From Microbacterium pygmaeum (lineage in GTDB: Bacteria; Actinomycetota; Actinomycetes; Actinomycetales; Microbacteriaceae), in contig NZ_LT629692.1 of the NCBI RefSeq assembly GCF_900100885.1, positions 2,108,001-2,172,000 on the forward strand: a DNA stretch of 64,000 nt, in the 5' to 3' direction. Of this stretch, positions 23,493 through 32,585 are shown piece by piece. Below the pieces are notes generated by a model. The model did no database searches and had not been told where the DNA came from. It saw only the letters and a program-made list of their open reading frames with translations. Numbering within the stretch: position 1 is the stretch's first letter; each line of letters opens with the position of its first letter. The position numbers and the translations under genes are program-made.

Positions 23493-24790
23493 CACCGTCT
23501 CCTCGGGATGCCGGCGGTCGTGGGGGCAACGGCAGCGCCGGCGAGGTGATCATCGCCTCCGTCGTGCGAGCGCCAGTCCTCGGGCAGAAGGTAGTCCAGC
23601 ACGTCGTCGACCGATACCGCGCCGACCAGCCGGTGGGCGTCGTCGACGACCGGAAGCGAGACGAGGTTGTAGCTGGCCAGCATCCGCGCCACCTCCGCAG
23701 CGGAGGCCGTGGCCGTCGCGGGCTCCAGGGTGTCGTCGATGATGGCGCCGAGCCGCTCGTGCGGCGGATAGCGCAGCATCCGCTGGAAGTGGACGGTGCC
23801 CAGCAGCCGTCCGGTGGGCGTCTCGTACGGCGGCAGGGTGACGAACACCGAGGCGGCAAGGGCCGGGTGCAGCTCGTGGCGACGGATCAGCGCGAGCGCC
23901 TCGGCCACCGTCGCGTCGGCCGACAGCACGATCGGCTCGCTGGTCATCAGACCGCCGGCCGTGTCGGGTCCGTACTGCAGGAGGGCGCGCACGTCCTCGG
24001 CCTCCTCGGGCTCCATCAGATCCAGGAGGTGCTCGGAGCGGTCATCGGGCAGCTGACCGAGAAGGTCGGCGGCGTCATCGGGCTCCATCGCGTCGAGGAT
24101 GTCGGCCGCGCGCTCGTCGCCGAGCTGTTCGAGGATGTGAACCTGCTCCTCCTCGGGCATCTCCTCGAGCGCGTCGGCGAGACGCTCGTCGGAGAGCTCC
24201 TCGGCGACCTCGATCATGCGTTCGTCCGAGAGGTCGAGGAGCGTGTTGGCCAGATCGGCGGGTCGCAGGTCGGCATAGGTCGCGACGAGCTGCTCGGCCG
24301 ACTGCGCCTCGCCCGGGATCTGCTGCTCCTGCACCTCCGACCAGTTCGCGAACGTGGTCGGTCCCTTCGCGAAGGGGGAGGCGCTGGTGCGGGGGCGGCG
24401 CAGGAAGAGCTGCCCGACATCCCATTCGCCCAGCCGGTTGCGCTCGATCGCGACATCCTCGATGACCGCGGTGCCGGAGCCGTCGCGGAGGAACACGCGA
24501 CGACCGACGAGTTCGGACATCACCCGCACCTCGCCCCCGCGCTGCTGGAAGCGGCGCACGTTGATCAGTCCCGTCGTGATGACCTGGCCGGTGGCGATCG
24601 AGGTGACCCGCCCGATCGAGACGAAGACGTGGCGCCGGCCGGGGATCTCCACGACGAGTCCGACCACGCGCGGCGGGTCGTTCTGGCGGTAGATGACCAC
24701 GACGTCGCGGACCCTGCCGAGGCGGTCGCCGACGGGGTCGAAGACGAAGCACCCCGAAAGGCGCGCCACGAAGACCCTCTGCGTGCTCAC
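23492..24790 (-). CDS. Soluble MgtE_N/CBS-domain protein with PRC-barrel-like N-terminus
   Basis: This is a 432-residue protein. An N-terminal beta-rich part (about 1-130) resembles tandem PRC-barrel domains. It is followed by an MgtE N-terminal helical superhelix (about 160-270, with repeated LSDERMIEVAEEL-type units) and two CBS domains (about 280-400). No membrane spans follow, so unlike the MgtE magnesium channel this is only the sensory part. It may sense nucleotides or magnesium for the neighbouring membrane protein. The GTG at 24790 has TACGCT 6 bases upstream. It heads the operon with DUF1003 and mrp. Confidence 0.85.
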   Translation of the reverse strand: MSTQRVFVARLSGCFVFDPVGDRLGRVRDVVVIYRQNDPPRVVGLVVEIPGRRHVFVSIGRVTSIATGQVITTGLINVRRFQQRGGEVRVMSELVGRRVFLRDGSGTAVIEDVAIERNRLGEWDVGQLFLRRPRTSASPFAKGPTTFANWSEVQEQQIPGEAQSAEQLVATYADLRPADLANTLLDLSDERMIEVAEELSDERLADALEEMPEEEQVHILEQLGDERAADILDAMEPDDAADLLGQLPDDRSEHLLDLMEPEEAEDVRALLQYGPDTAGGLMTSEPIVLSADATVAEALALIRRHELHPALAASVFVTLPPYETPTGRLLGTVHFQRMLRYPPHERLGAIIDDTLEPATATASAAEVARMLASYNLVSLPVVDDAHRLVGAVSVDDVLDYLLPEDWRSHDGGDDHLAGAAVAPTTAGIPRRR

Positions 24791-24796
24791 GCTTCC

Positions 24797-24802
24797 AGCG
24801 TA
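24797..24802 (-). promoter_or_regulatory. -10 hexamer for the leaderless MgtE_N/CBS-DUF1003-mrp operon
   Basis: TACGCT on the minus strand ends 6 bases before the GTG at 24790. Confidence 0.55.
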
Positions 24803-24840
24803 GTCGCGTCGGCGCAGGCAGGAGAGGAAGCGCCGCGTGG

Positions 24841-24846
24841 GACAAT
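24841..24846 (+). promoter_or_regulatory. Possible -10 for a leaderless general-stress gene
   Basis: GACAAT ends 6 bases before the GTG at 24853. It keeps the A at position 2 and AT at positions 5-6 but lacks the first T, so it is weaker than the other cases. Confidence 0.4.
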
Positions 24847-24852
24847 GTGAGG

Positions 24853-25554
24853 GTGAGCATGATGGGCGGACGATTCCCGCAGGCAGCCGACGATGTCGGG
24901 CAGACCGTGGCGAGCTTCCCGAGCTACGAGGCTGCGCAGAAGACCGTTTCGAAGCTGATCGCCGAGAACGTCCCGGCGCGCGACATCGCGATCGTCGGGC
25001 AGGGCCTGCGCTCCATCGAGCGCATCACCGGACGCCTGGGCTATGCCGCCGCCGCACGCTCCGGGGCGATCAACGGCGTGCTGCTGGGTCTGCTGTTCTC
25101 CGCGATCCTCGTGATCGGAACGCCGTCGGTGCCGATCCAGGCCTTCGTCGGTGTGATCTTCGTCGGTATCGCGCTCGGCATGCTGATGAGCATCGTCACC
25201 TATTCGTTCGTGCGCCGTCGGCGCGACTACGCGTCGGTCATGCAGGTGCTGGCAGATCACTACGAGGTGACGGTCGCCGCATCCAGCATCCATCGCGCGC
25301 GCGAGGTCATCGGGTCGGCCGCGACTCCCGCAGACCGTCGTCCCACCGCGGCGCCGTCGGGGCCGGTGGCGGCCCCGACGCCGCCGCCCGCGGACGAACC
25401 GGTCACGCCGGTCGAGCCACCGCGGTACGGCGAGCGGGTCGACCCCTCGCCCGTCGCAGACGGCGGGATCCCCGATGGCGAGCCCGGTGGTGTCGACGGC
25501 GGCGGAATCGCGGGCGCGCCCGGCTCCGGAGCTGCGCTGCCGCCGGAGCGCTGA
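24853..25554 (+). CDS. General stress protein (GSP17M-like) with disordered tail
   Basis: This is a 233-residue protein. The N-terminal domain (about 20-60: ASFPSYEAAQKTVSKLI) is the GSP17M-like fold, followed by two membrane spans (about 75-97 and 98-118) with a short loop, and then another cytoplasmic domain. The last 90 residues are rich in Pro, Gly and Ala and probably disordered. Four possible starts lie between 24847 and 24862; I chose GTG at 24853 because of the -10-like GACAAT. Function is unknown. The stop overlaps the next start (TGATG). Confidence 0.75.
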   Translation: MSMMGGRFPQAADDVGQTVASFPSYEAAQKTVSKLIAENVPARDIAIVGQGLRSIERITGRLGYAAAARSGAINGVLLGLLFSAILVIGTPSVPIQAFVGVIFVGIALGMLMSIVTYSFVRRRRDYASVMQVLADHYEVTVAASSIHRAREVIGSAATPADRRPTAAPSGPVAAPTPPPADEPVTPVEPPRYGERVDPSPVADGGIPDGEPGGVDGGGIAGAPGSGAALPPER

Positions 25555-26228
25555 TGACCGGGCGATCCGAGGCGCAGGTCGTCCGGGTCGAACTGCCCTC
25601 AGGGCCGGTCGGAGTCTCGGTCGACCTCGAACGAGCTGACGATGCCTGGGCCACGATGGCCCTTGCGCACGGTGCGGGCGCCGGGTACCGGCATCCATTC
25701 CTCCTCGGTTTCGCCCGGGGCATGCACGCGCTCGGCGTCACGATCGCGCGGTTCAACTTCCCGTATGCGGAGGCGGGCCGACGGATGCCGGGGCCTGCCG
25801 CGCACGCGGTGTCGACCTGGTCGGCGATCGTCGACCACCTCTCGGCGGGATCGACGCCGGTGTGGGCGGCCGGAAAGTCCTACGGCGGGCGGATGGCGTC
25901 GATGGCGGCCGCGGCGCGTGTCATCGATCCCGTCGGGCTCGTCTACCTCGGATACCCGCTGCATCCGCCGGGAGATCCGGCGAAGGCCCGCGTGGCGCAC
26001 CTGCCCGAGATCATCCAGCCGCAGCTGTTCGTCGAAGGAACCACTGACCCGTTCATCCAGCCGATCGCCCAGCTGGATGACGCGGTGACGTCCTGCCAGG
26101 ACGCCGAGGTCTCCTGGATCGACGGCGGCGGGCACTCCTTCGAAGTGAAGGGTCGGAAGCGTCCGCCGAACGAGGTCGGCGCAGACCTCGCGCCGCTCGT
26201 GGTCGACTGGATGCGCCGGCGGTCCTGA
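25554..26228 (+). CDS. Alpha/beta hydrolase (dienelactone-hydrolase/KANL3-like)
   Basis: This 224-residue single-domain hydrolase has the nucleophile elbow GKSYGGRM (Ser near residue 104), an acid in VEGTTDPF and the histidine in DGGGHSF, which makes a complete catalytic triad. Substrate is unknown. The ATG shares one base with the stop of the general-stress gene, so the two are translated together. It runs convergently into the LLM oxidoreductase gene with 4 bases between. Confidence 0.85.
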   Translation: MTGRSEAQVVRVELPSGPVGVSVDLERADDAWATMALAHGAGAGYRHPFLLGFARGMHALGVTIARFNFPYAEAGRRMPGPAAHAVSTWSAIVDHLSAGSTPVWAAGKSYGGRMASMAAAARVIDPVGLVYLGYPLHPPGDPAKARVAHLPEIIQPQLFVEGTTDPFIQPIAQLDDAVTSCQDAEVSWIDGGGHSFEVKGRKRPPNEVGADLAPLVVDWMRRRS

Positions 26229-26232
26229 GCAG

Positions 26233-27117
26233 CTACCCGTGGTCGCGGAGTAGGCCGACGATGTCGTCCAGCACCGACTCCGACCCGGCGTAGATGCCGT
26301 TGGGACGCGGCCAGTGGCTGATGACGTCGGTGAAGCCCAGCTGCTCGGCACGACCGACTGCGTCCTCGTAGGCCGCCGCGCTGCGCAGGAAGTAGCGCAC
26401 CTCGTTGTCCAAGGAGAGGGTTCGGGATGCCGGGGTCGTCCGTTCCGCGCTCTCGACGGCGTCCTCGAAGCGACGTGCGAGCGCGGCCACTCCGGCCCAC
26501 CACTGCGCCTCGCCCTCCTCGTTCCCGCCGGTGGTGATCCAGCCATCGCCGCGGGATGCCGCGTACGCGATGGCCTTCGGCCCGTTGCCTGCCACCAGGA
26601 GGGGGGCGCGGGGGAGCTGCGCCGGCGCGCCGACCATCCGCGCCGAGCGCGCCGTGAACCAGTCGCCGTCGAACGAGATGCCGCCCGAACCCGGCTCCTC
26701 GAAACGCAGGAGCACGTCGAGGTCGTCGACGAACTCGACGAAGCGCGCATGGCGCTGCCGCGCGGTGAGTTCGTCCTGGCCGAGCACGAATGCATCGAAC
26801 CCCGTGCCGCCGGAGCCCACCCCGATCAGCAGCCGCCCGGCGGAGATGTCATCGAGGGTCGCGAGTTCCTTGGCGAAGGGCACCGGGTGGCGGAAGTTGG
26901 GGCTCGCCACGAAGAGTCCGAGCCCGATCCGCGTGGTCACCGTCGCCGCGGCGGTGAGTGTCGGGATGGTCGCGTACCAGGGCTGGTCGGCGAGGCTCCG
27001 CCACGAGAGGTGGTCGTAGGTCCACGCGTGGTCGAAGCCGTATTCCTCCGCGCGGCGCCACAGTGGCGTAGCATCCGCCCATCGGTGCTGGGGCAGCAGG
27101 ACGATCCCATGTCTCAT
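26233..27117 (-). CDS. LLM-class flavin-dependent oxidoreductase
   Basis: This 294-residue luciferase-like monooxygenase fold protein begins MRHGIVLLPQHRW and contains the family segments RIGLGLFVASPNFRHPVPFA and GVGSGGTGFDAF. It probably uses FMN or F420; the sequence does not tell which. The ATG at 27117 is chosen over an earlier in-frame start because TAGCGT stands 7 bases before it. The substrate is unknown. It lies 39 bases downstream of the macro-domain gene but has its own -10. Confidence 0.85.
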   Translation of the reverse strand: MRHGIVLLPQHRWADATPLWRRAEEYGFDHAWTYDHLSWRSLADQPWYATIPTLTAAATVTTRIGLGLFVASPNFRHPVPFAKELATLDDISAGRLLIGVGSGGTGFDAFVLGQDELTARQRHARFVEFVDDLDVLLRFEEPGSGGISFDGDWFTARSARMVGAPAQLPRAPLLVAGNGPKAIAYAASRGDGWITTGGNEEGEAQWWAGVAALARRFEDAVESAERTTPASRTLSLDNEVRYFLRSAAAYEDAVGRAEQLGFTDVISHWPRPNGIYAGSESVLDDIVGLLRDHG

Positions 27118-27124
27118 GCACGCA

Positions 27125-27130
27125 ACGCTA
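27125..27130 (-). promoter_or_regulatory. -10 hexamer for leaderless LLM oxidoreductase gene
   Basis: TAGCGT on the minus strand ends 7 bases before the ATG at 27117. Confidence 0.5.
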
Positions 27131-27156
27131 CGCTGACAGGCAACCGTGCACCTCAC

Positions 27157-27693
27157 TCAGTTCCCGTGCTGCGCCGGGAACCGCGATCGGATCAGTGCGT
27201 CGATCGAGCGCATCTTGGCCTGGTCGAACGCCACCAGCCGCACTTCCTCGACGCTCGTCGGTGCATGCGCGAGCGCGTCGCCGACCGTCTCCACGGCAAC
27301 GGCGATGGCGTCGTCGATCGGCCAGCCGTAGATCCCCGCGCTGATCAGCGGGAAGGCGACCGTGCGCGCACCCCGCTCGCCGGCCACCTCGAGTGCGCGC
27401 CGATAGCAGGACTCCAGCAGCGTCCGGTCGCGTTCCCCGGCGCTGTAGTTCGGCCCCGCGGTGTGGATGACCCAGGTGGCGGGGAGGTCGCCGCCCGTGG
27501 TCCAGCCGGCGTCTCCGGTGGCGAGTCCGCGAGGGAATCGCTCGACGCACTCGGCCAGCAGGCCCGGCCCCGCCGCTCGATGGATCGCTCCGTCCACGCC
27601 GCCGCCGCCGCGCATGCGATTGTTCGCGGCGTTGACGATCGCGTCGACGTCCTGCTCGGTGATGTCGCCGTGGACGACGGTCAGAAGAGGCAC
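27157..27693 (-). CDS. Macro-domain O-acetyl-ADP-ribose deacetylase
   Basis: This 178-residue MacroD-type protein hydrolyses O-acetyl-ADP-ribose and removes mono-ADP-ribose from acidic residues. The ligand-binding signature is clear: VVHGDITEQDVDAIVNAANN, then GGGGVDGAIHRAAG, and PLISAGIYGWP for the diphosphate loop. It starts with GTG 25 bases after metG and is probably the last gene of a pepP-ggt-metG-macro transcript, or is read separately from the LLM gene downstream. Confidence 0.93.
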   Translation of the reverse strand: MPLLTVVHGDITEQDVDAIVNAANNRMRGGGGVDGAIHRAAGPGLLAECVERFPRGLATGDAGWTTGGDLPATWVIHTAGPNYSAGERDRTLLESCYRRALEVAGERGARTVAFPLISAGIYGWPIDDAIAVAVETVGDALAHAPTSVEEVRLVAFDQAKMRSIDALIRSRFPAQHGN

Positions 27694-27718
27694 GTTCCCA
27701 TCCTCGCCGGAATGCGGT

Positions 27719-29272
27719 TCAGGCGGGCGGAAGCGGGTCCAGTCGTGGGAAGACGGGGACCGGTGCCGGCAGGCGGGTTCCCGGCGCGATGCGCTCGCCG
27801 ATCATGCTGAAGTCGCGCCTGTCGACGGGCATCGCGACCAGGTCGAGCAACCGTGCCGCAGCACCGGGGATCACCGGCTGGACCAGCAGCGCGGCGATCC
27901 GCACGACCTCGATCGTCACGTACAGCACGGTCCGGAACCGCTCCTGGTCCGCCTCGGCCGAGGATCTGCGCAGGGTCCACGGCTCCTGTGACGAGAAGTA
28001 GCGATTGGCCGCTCCCAGCACACTCCAGATCGCCTCGAGGCCGAGGTGCATCGCGGGTGCCTCGAAGCGGCGCCGAACGACGGGCAGCAGCCCGTCGGCG
28101 AGCCCGAGCAGCTCGATGTCGGGAGCGCTGAAGGGTCCGGGATCGGGGACGATACCGCCGAGGTTCTTCTGGATCATCGAGAGGGAGCGCTGCGCCAGGT
28201 TGCCGAGCTCGTTCGCAAGGTCGGCGTTGGTCCGGGTGATCAGCGCGTCGTCGCTGTAGCTGCCGTCCTCGCCGAAGGTCATCTCGCGCAGCAGGAAGTG
28301 GCGCACGCGATCGACTCCGAATCGATCCACGAGCTCGATCGGGTCCAGCACGTTGCCGACCGACTTTCCCATCTTCCTGCCGTCGTTCAGCACGAATCCG
28401 TGCGCGAAGACGCGCCGGGGGAGCGCAATGCCGGCCGAGAGGAGGAACGCGGGCCAGTACACGGCGTGGAACCGGATGATGTCCTTCCCGATCACGTGCA
28501 CGTCTGCCGGCCAGTAGCGGCCGAAGTCCACGGAGTCGGTGTCGGGGTATCCAGCGCCGGTCAGATAGTTGGTCAGGGCGTCGACCCACACGTACATGAC
28601 GTGCTCGGGGTGATCGGGCACCGGCACGCCCCAGTCGAACGTGGTGCGGGAGATGGACATATCGCGGAGTCCCGACCGCACGAAGCTCAGGATCTCATTG
28701 CGCCGCGAGGGCGGGCCGATGAAGTCCGGGTGAGTGTCGTAATGCTCCAGAAGCCGGTCGGCGTAGGCGGACAACCGGAAGAAGTAGGTCTGCTCCTCGG
28801 TCCACACCACGGGCGCGCCGGTCTCACGGGAGCGCTTGTGCCCGTCGTCGCCGATCTCGAGCTCGTCCTCGGTGTAGAAGCGCTCATCGCGCACCGAGTA
28901 CCAGCCCGCGTAGGTGTCGAGGTAGATGTCGCCCGCCTGTTCCATCGCTCTCCAGATGGCGATCGAGGCCGCGACGTGGTCGGCGTCGGTGGTGCGGATG
29001 AAGCGGTCGAACGAGATGTCCAACGCGCTCTGCAGCGCTTCGAAGGCGTCGGAGTTGCGCCGGGCCAGCAGCGCGGTGGGCACGCCCTGGGCCTCAGCGG
29101 TCTGCGCCATCTTCAGCCCGTGCTCATCGGTTCCCGTGAGGAAGCGCACGTCGTCGCCGTCCAGGCGCCTGAAGCGCGCGATCGCGTCGGTGGCGATGTA
29201 CTCGTACGCGTGGCCGATGTGCGGGGCGCCGTTGGGGTACGCGATCGCCGTCGTGATGTAGAAGGGCTTCAT
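27719..29272 (-). CDS. metG: Methionyl-tRNA synthetase
   Basis: This 517-residue class Ia aminoacyl-tRNA synthetase charges tRNA-Met. HIGH is at residues 18-21 (GAPHIGHAYEY) and the KMSKS loop is KMGKS at 300-304. No zinc-knuckle cysteines are seen in the connective peptide, so it is the short MetG2-like form without a C-terminal tRNA-binding extension, as in mycobacterial MetS. The ATG overlaps the ggt stop by 4 bases (ATGA). Initiator tRNA-fMet is also in this window, but far away. Confidence 0.95.
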   Translation of the reverse strand: MKPFYITTAIAYPNGAPHIGHAYEYIATDAIARFRRLDGDDVRFLTGTDEHGLKMAQTAEAQGVPTALLARRNSDAFEALQSALDISFDRFIRTTDADHVAASIAIWRAMEQAGDIYLDTYAGWYSVRDERFYTEDELEIGDDGHKRSRETGAPVVWTEEQTYFFRLSAYADRLLEHYDTHPDFIGPPSRRNEILSFVRSGLRDMSISRTTFDWGVPVPDHPEHVMYVWVDALTNYLTGAGYPDTDSVDFGRYWPADVHVIGKDIIRFHAVYWPAFLLSAGIALPRRVFAHGFVLNDGRKMGKSVGNVLDPIELVDRFGVDRVRHFLLREMTFGEDGSYSDDALITRTNADLANELGNLAQRSLSMIQKNLGGIVPDPGPFSAPDIELLGLADGLLPVVRRRFEAPAMHLGLEAIWSVLGAANRYFSSQEPWTLRRSSAEADQERFRTVLYVTIEVVRIAALLVQPVIPGAAARLLDLVAMPVDRRDFSMIGERIAPGTRLPAPVPVFPRLDPLPPA

Positions 29273-31080
29273 CGTCCGGCCGCGTAACCCTGCATGCCGC
29301 GGGGGTTCGCCGCCGCCCAGAGGAGGCCGGCGGCGGCATCCCGTCCCACCGCCGACACGCGACCGAGCGCCCAGTCCCCGGCGCGGGTGACGCGGTGTCC
29401 GCGGCGCTCGAGCTCCGCGACGAGCGCGTCGCCGAGGCGATCCTCGACGACCACCCCCGTCGGGTCGAACGTGCGCGGCCAGAACGAGTCGATGAGGGCG
29501 GTCGTGTGCAGTGACGGTGCGTCGATCGCCTGCTGCGGCGAATAGCCCCCGACCAGCATCCGCAGGAGCGCAGAGAGCTGCCACTGCTCCTGATGGTCCC
29601 CGCCGGGACTGCCGAGCGCCATGACCGCCCGCCCGTCGCGGAGCACCAGCGTTGGGGTGAGGGTGGTCCGCGGACGCCGCCCCGGCAGCAGCGCGGCGGG
29701 GGAGGAGGCATCCAGCCACGTCACCTGCAGCCGCGTGCCGAGGCAGAAGCCGAGTGCGGGTATCGTCGGAGAGGACTGCAGCCAGCCGCCCGACGGCGTG
29801 ACGGCCACGATGTTGCCCCAGCGGTCGATCACATCGATGTGGCAGGTGTCTCCGCGGGTCTCGCCCGACCGTGCCACCGTCGGCTCGCCGGTGCCGGCTG
29901 ACGATTCGCCCGAGTGCGAGCGCAGCGGGGGATGAAACGGCACCCGCCCGGGCACATGCCCGGGTCGCCATCTCGTCGACGCGGTCTGGTCGATGAGATC
30001 CCGACGGGATGCCGCGTACTCGGCGGACAGCAGCACATCCAGCGCGTCCTCGGTGTCGCCGTAGTACGCATCGCGGTCGGCGAGGGCGAGCTTGAGCGCC
30101 TCGATCACGTTATGGGCACCGGCGGCCGTCGACGGATCGGTCTCCGGGAGCCCGTCGAGGATCCGCAGTGCCTGCAGAAGCGCCGGACCCTGCGTCCACG
30201 CGCCGGCCTTCGCGATCGTGTGACCGCGGAACGGCACTGTCACGGCGTCCTCGTACGAGGCGTCGAAGTCGGCGAAATCCTGCGCCGAGATGACGGCCGC
30301 GTGATCGGTGCCGTCGGAATGGCGATGGGGTTCGGACAGGAACGCGGCCGCGTGCTGCGCGACGATCCCGGTCTTCCACTCCGCGCGGGCGGCGTCGATA
30401 CGCGCGGCCCTGCCCACCGGACCGTCGTCCTCGCACGCGCCGCGCACGGATCGCCCGGCAGCGATGAGGCGGTCCAGCACGCTCGCGTACGCCGGGTTGC
30501 GGATGATCGAACCGGCCGCGGGCGGCTCGCCGTCCGGCATCCACCGTTGAGCGGAGGTGGGCCAGTGCTCCCGGAACAGCTCCGCGACCCTGGCGATGGT
30601 CGCACTGGCCTGGGCGGCCAGCGGAGCACCGTTCCTGGCGTAGTCGACGGCGAACGCGAGCACGTCGGCGAGCTCCCACGTCCCGTGGTCGCGCAGCAGA
30701 AGCAGCCACGCATCGACCGCGCCGGGGATCGCGGCTGCCAGCCCGCCGGCGCCGGGCACCAGGTCGAGGCCTTCGGCGTGGAAGTGCTCGATGGTCGCAC
30801 CGGCCGGCGCCGGCCCCTGTCCCATGAGCACGACCGGGGTCGCCGGGTCCTGCGCGGTCGCGAAGATGCCGACGAGGTCGCCTCCTGGCCCGTTCAGGTG
30901 CGGTTCGACGACGTGCAGCACGAAGCCGCCCGCGACCACCGCGTCGAAGGCGTTGCCGCCGCGCTCGAGGACCGCCTGCGCGCTCGCCGTGGCCAGCCAG
31001 TGCGTCGAGGCCGACATGCCGAACGTGCCGGTCAGCGTCGGACGCGTCGTGAACGCGCCGGGTCGGGCGTACTCCGTCAC
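29269..31080 (-). CDS. ggt: Gamma-glutamyltransferase family protein
   Basis: This 603-residue Ntn hydrolase cleaves gamma-glutamyl amides and self-processes at a threonine. The likely processing site is the Thr of RGDTCHIDVIDRWGNIVAVT (about residue 400), and the small-subunit motif SPGGDHQEQW follows. No signal peptide is visible, so it may be cytoplasmic. The alternative is a related acylase or capsule-like hydrolase. The GTG start at 31080 lies 22 bases after the pepP stop, and the stop overlaps metG. The pairing with an aminopeptidase suggests peptide turnover. Confidence 0.88.
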   Translation of the reverse strand: MTEYARPGAFTTRPTLTGTFGMSASTHWLATASAQAVLERGGNAFDAVVAGGFVLHVVEPHLNGPGGDLVGIFATAQDPATPVVLMGQGPAPAGATIEHFHAEGLDLVPGAGGLAAAIPGAVDAWLLLLRDHGTWELADVLAFAVDYARNGAPLAAQASATIARVAELFREHWPTSAQRWMPDGEPPAAGSIIRNPAYASVLDRLIAAGRSVRGACEDDGPVGRAARIDAARAEWKTGIVAQHAAAFLSEPHRHSDGTDHAAVISAQDFADFDASYEDAVTVPFRGHTIAKAGAWTQGPALLQALRILDGLPETDPSTAAGAHNVIEALKLALADRDAYYGDTEDALDVLLSAEYAASRRDLIDQTASTRWRPGHVPGRVPFHPPLRSHSGESSAGTGEPTVARSGETRGDTCHIDVIDRWGNIVAVTPSGGWLQSSPTIPALGFCLGTRLQVTWLDASSPAALLPGRRPRTTLTPTLVLRDGRAVMALGSPGGDHQEQWQLSALLRMLVGGYSPQQAIDAPSLHTTALIDSFWPRTFDPTGVVVEDRLGDALVAELERRGHRVTRAGDWALGRVSAVGRDAAAGLLWAAANPRGMQGYAAGR

Positions 31081-31102
31081 GCTCAGTCGCCGCTGCGCTC
31101 GA

Positions 31103-32548
31103 TCACCGGTCCGCAGGATTCAGGCGTGCGACCCAGGCTTCGACGTCGTCGGCCGTGCGCGGGATCGCCGCCGACAGATTCCGCGGTCCGTCCTCGGTCA
31201 TCAGGATGTCGTCTTCGATGCGCACCCCGATCCCGCGGTACTCCTCGGGCACCGTGAGATCGTCGATCTGGAAGTACAGGCCCGGCTCGATCGTGAACAC
31301 CATCCCCGGCTCCAGCGTGCCCCCGTGGTACAGCTCGCGCCGCGCCTGCGCGCAATCGTGCACGTCGATGCCGAGGTGGTGGCTCGTGCCGTGCACCATG
31401 TACCGCCGGTGCTGGTGCCCCGTCTCGGGGTTCAGCGACTCCTCCGCGGAGACGGGAAGGATGCCCCAGTCCTCGAGCCGATGGGCGATGACATCCCACG
31501 CAGCGGCGTTCAGATCGCTGAACCTGGCACCCGGCCGGGCGGCGGCGAATGCGGCATCCGCCGCCTCTCGGACGGCCTCGTACACCCGCCGATGCACCTC
31601 GCTGAAGCGCCCGTTCACCGGAATCGTGCGGGTGATGTCCGCGGTGTACAGGCTGTCGAGCTCCACGCCGGCGTCGATCAGGATCAGGTCGCCCGACGCG
31701 ACCGCCCCGTCGTTGCGCGTCCAGTGCAGATAGCAGGCGTGCGGACCGGATGCCGCGATGGTGTCGTAGCCCTCCCAGTTGCCGTCGCTGCGCGCACGCT
31801 GGTGGAAGACGCCCTCGACGACCCGCTCGCCCCGAGGATGATCGATGATGCGCGGCAGGTTCGCGACGATGTCGTCGAATCCGTCGGCGGTCACATCCAC
31901 CGCCAGCTGCATCTGCGAGATCTCGTACGCGTCCTTGCGCAGGCGCAGCTCGGAGACGAACCGGGTGAGCTCCGCGTCCTGGTCGATCACGAGGTCGTCG
32001 GCGCCTGCGACGAAGTCGTCGATGTGCGCCGTCGCGAGGCCGAGGTCGGATGCGACGCCGTCCAGCGCCGGACGCGGGCCGATCCAGAACTCGCCGATCG
32101 TCGGGTCGGCGTAGAACTCCGGTGTGGTCCGGTCGGCGCGCTCCCGGAAGAACAGCGTCACGTCGTGACCGTCGCCTGCCGGGTCGAAGACGAGCAGCGA
32201 GTCGGGCACCGAGTCGCTGGCCCAACCGGTCAGATGCGAGAACGCGGAGTGCGCGCGGAACGGGTAGTCGGTGTCGTTGCTGCGCACCTGGTACGGCCCC
32301 GCGGGGATCACCAGCCGGGCGCCGGGGAAGGCGCCCGAAACCGCGTCGCGCCGCCGTGCGGCGGCTGCGGCCTGCTCGCGCGGCGCCGGGAGGATCTCGG
32401 GGCGCTCGGCCCAGCCGGTCGAGATCGTGTCGAGGAAGCCCTGTCCGAAGCCCTGGCGGCGATTCACCGAGCTGTTCGCGGGAATCTCGTTCGCCTCCGG
32501 TGCGAGCTCGGTCGTGCCGAGATCGTCCGTGTCACCTGTCGTTGCCAT
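31103..32548 (-). CDS. pepP: Aminopeptidase P (Xaa-Pro aminopeptidase, M24B)
   Basis: This 481-residue enzyme removes N-terminal residues next to proline. The pita-bread fold metal ligands are all visible: two Asp in LIDAGVELDSLYTADITRT, His in HGTSHHLGIDVHD, Glu in FTIEPGLYF and Glu in GVRIEDDIL. The N-terminal creatinase-like domain (about 60-190) precedes the catalytic domain. The ATG at 32548 may start a leaderless message: GAGACT, a weak -10, ends 6 bases upstream. It heads the pepP-ggt-metG-macro gene run. Confidence 0.94.
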   Translation of the reverse strand: MATTGDTDDLGTTELAPEANEIPANSSVNRRQGFGQGFLDTISTGWAERPEILPAPREQAAAAARRRDAVSGAFPGARLVIPAGPYQVRSNDTDYPFRAHSAFSHLTGWASDSVPDSLLVFDPAGDGHDVTLFFRERADRTTPEFYADPTIGEFWIGPRPALDGVASDLGLATAHIDDFVAGADDLVIDQDAELTRFVSELRLRKDAYEISQMQLAVDVTADGFDDIVANLPRIIDHPRGERVVEGVFHQRARSDGNWEGYDTIAASGPHACYLHWTRNDGAVASGDLILIDAGVELDSLYTADITRTIPVNGRFSEVHRRVYEAVREAADAAFAAARPGARFSDLNAAAWDVIAHRLEDWGILPVSAEESLNPETGHQHRRYMVHGTSHHLGIDVHDCAQARRELYHGGTLEPGMVFTIEPGLYFQIDDLTVPEEYRGIGVRIEDDILMTEDGPRNLSAAIPRTADDVEAWVARLNPADR

Positions 32549-32585
32549 GGATCCAGTCTCGCACTTTCCGAGGGGCGCAACAGGG

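Noticed and set aside
27719..29272. T-box or S-box control of metG
   Set aside because: metG starts inside the ggt stop codon, so there is no leader that could hold such a structure.
29273..29971. N-terminal extension of metG by 233 codons
   Set aside because: The extension lies antiparallel to nothing conserved, overlaps the ggt coding region and lacks synthetase features. The MKPFYITTAIAYPNG start at 29272 is the family start.
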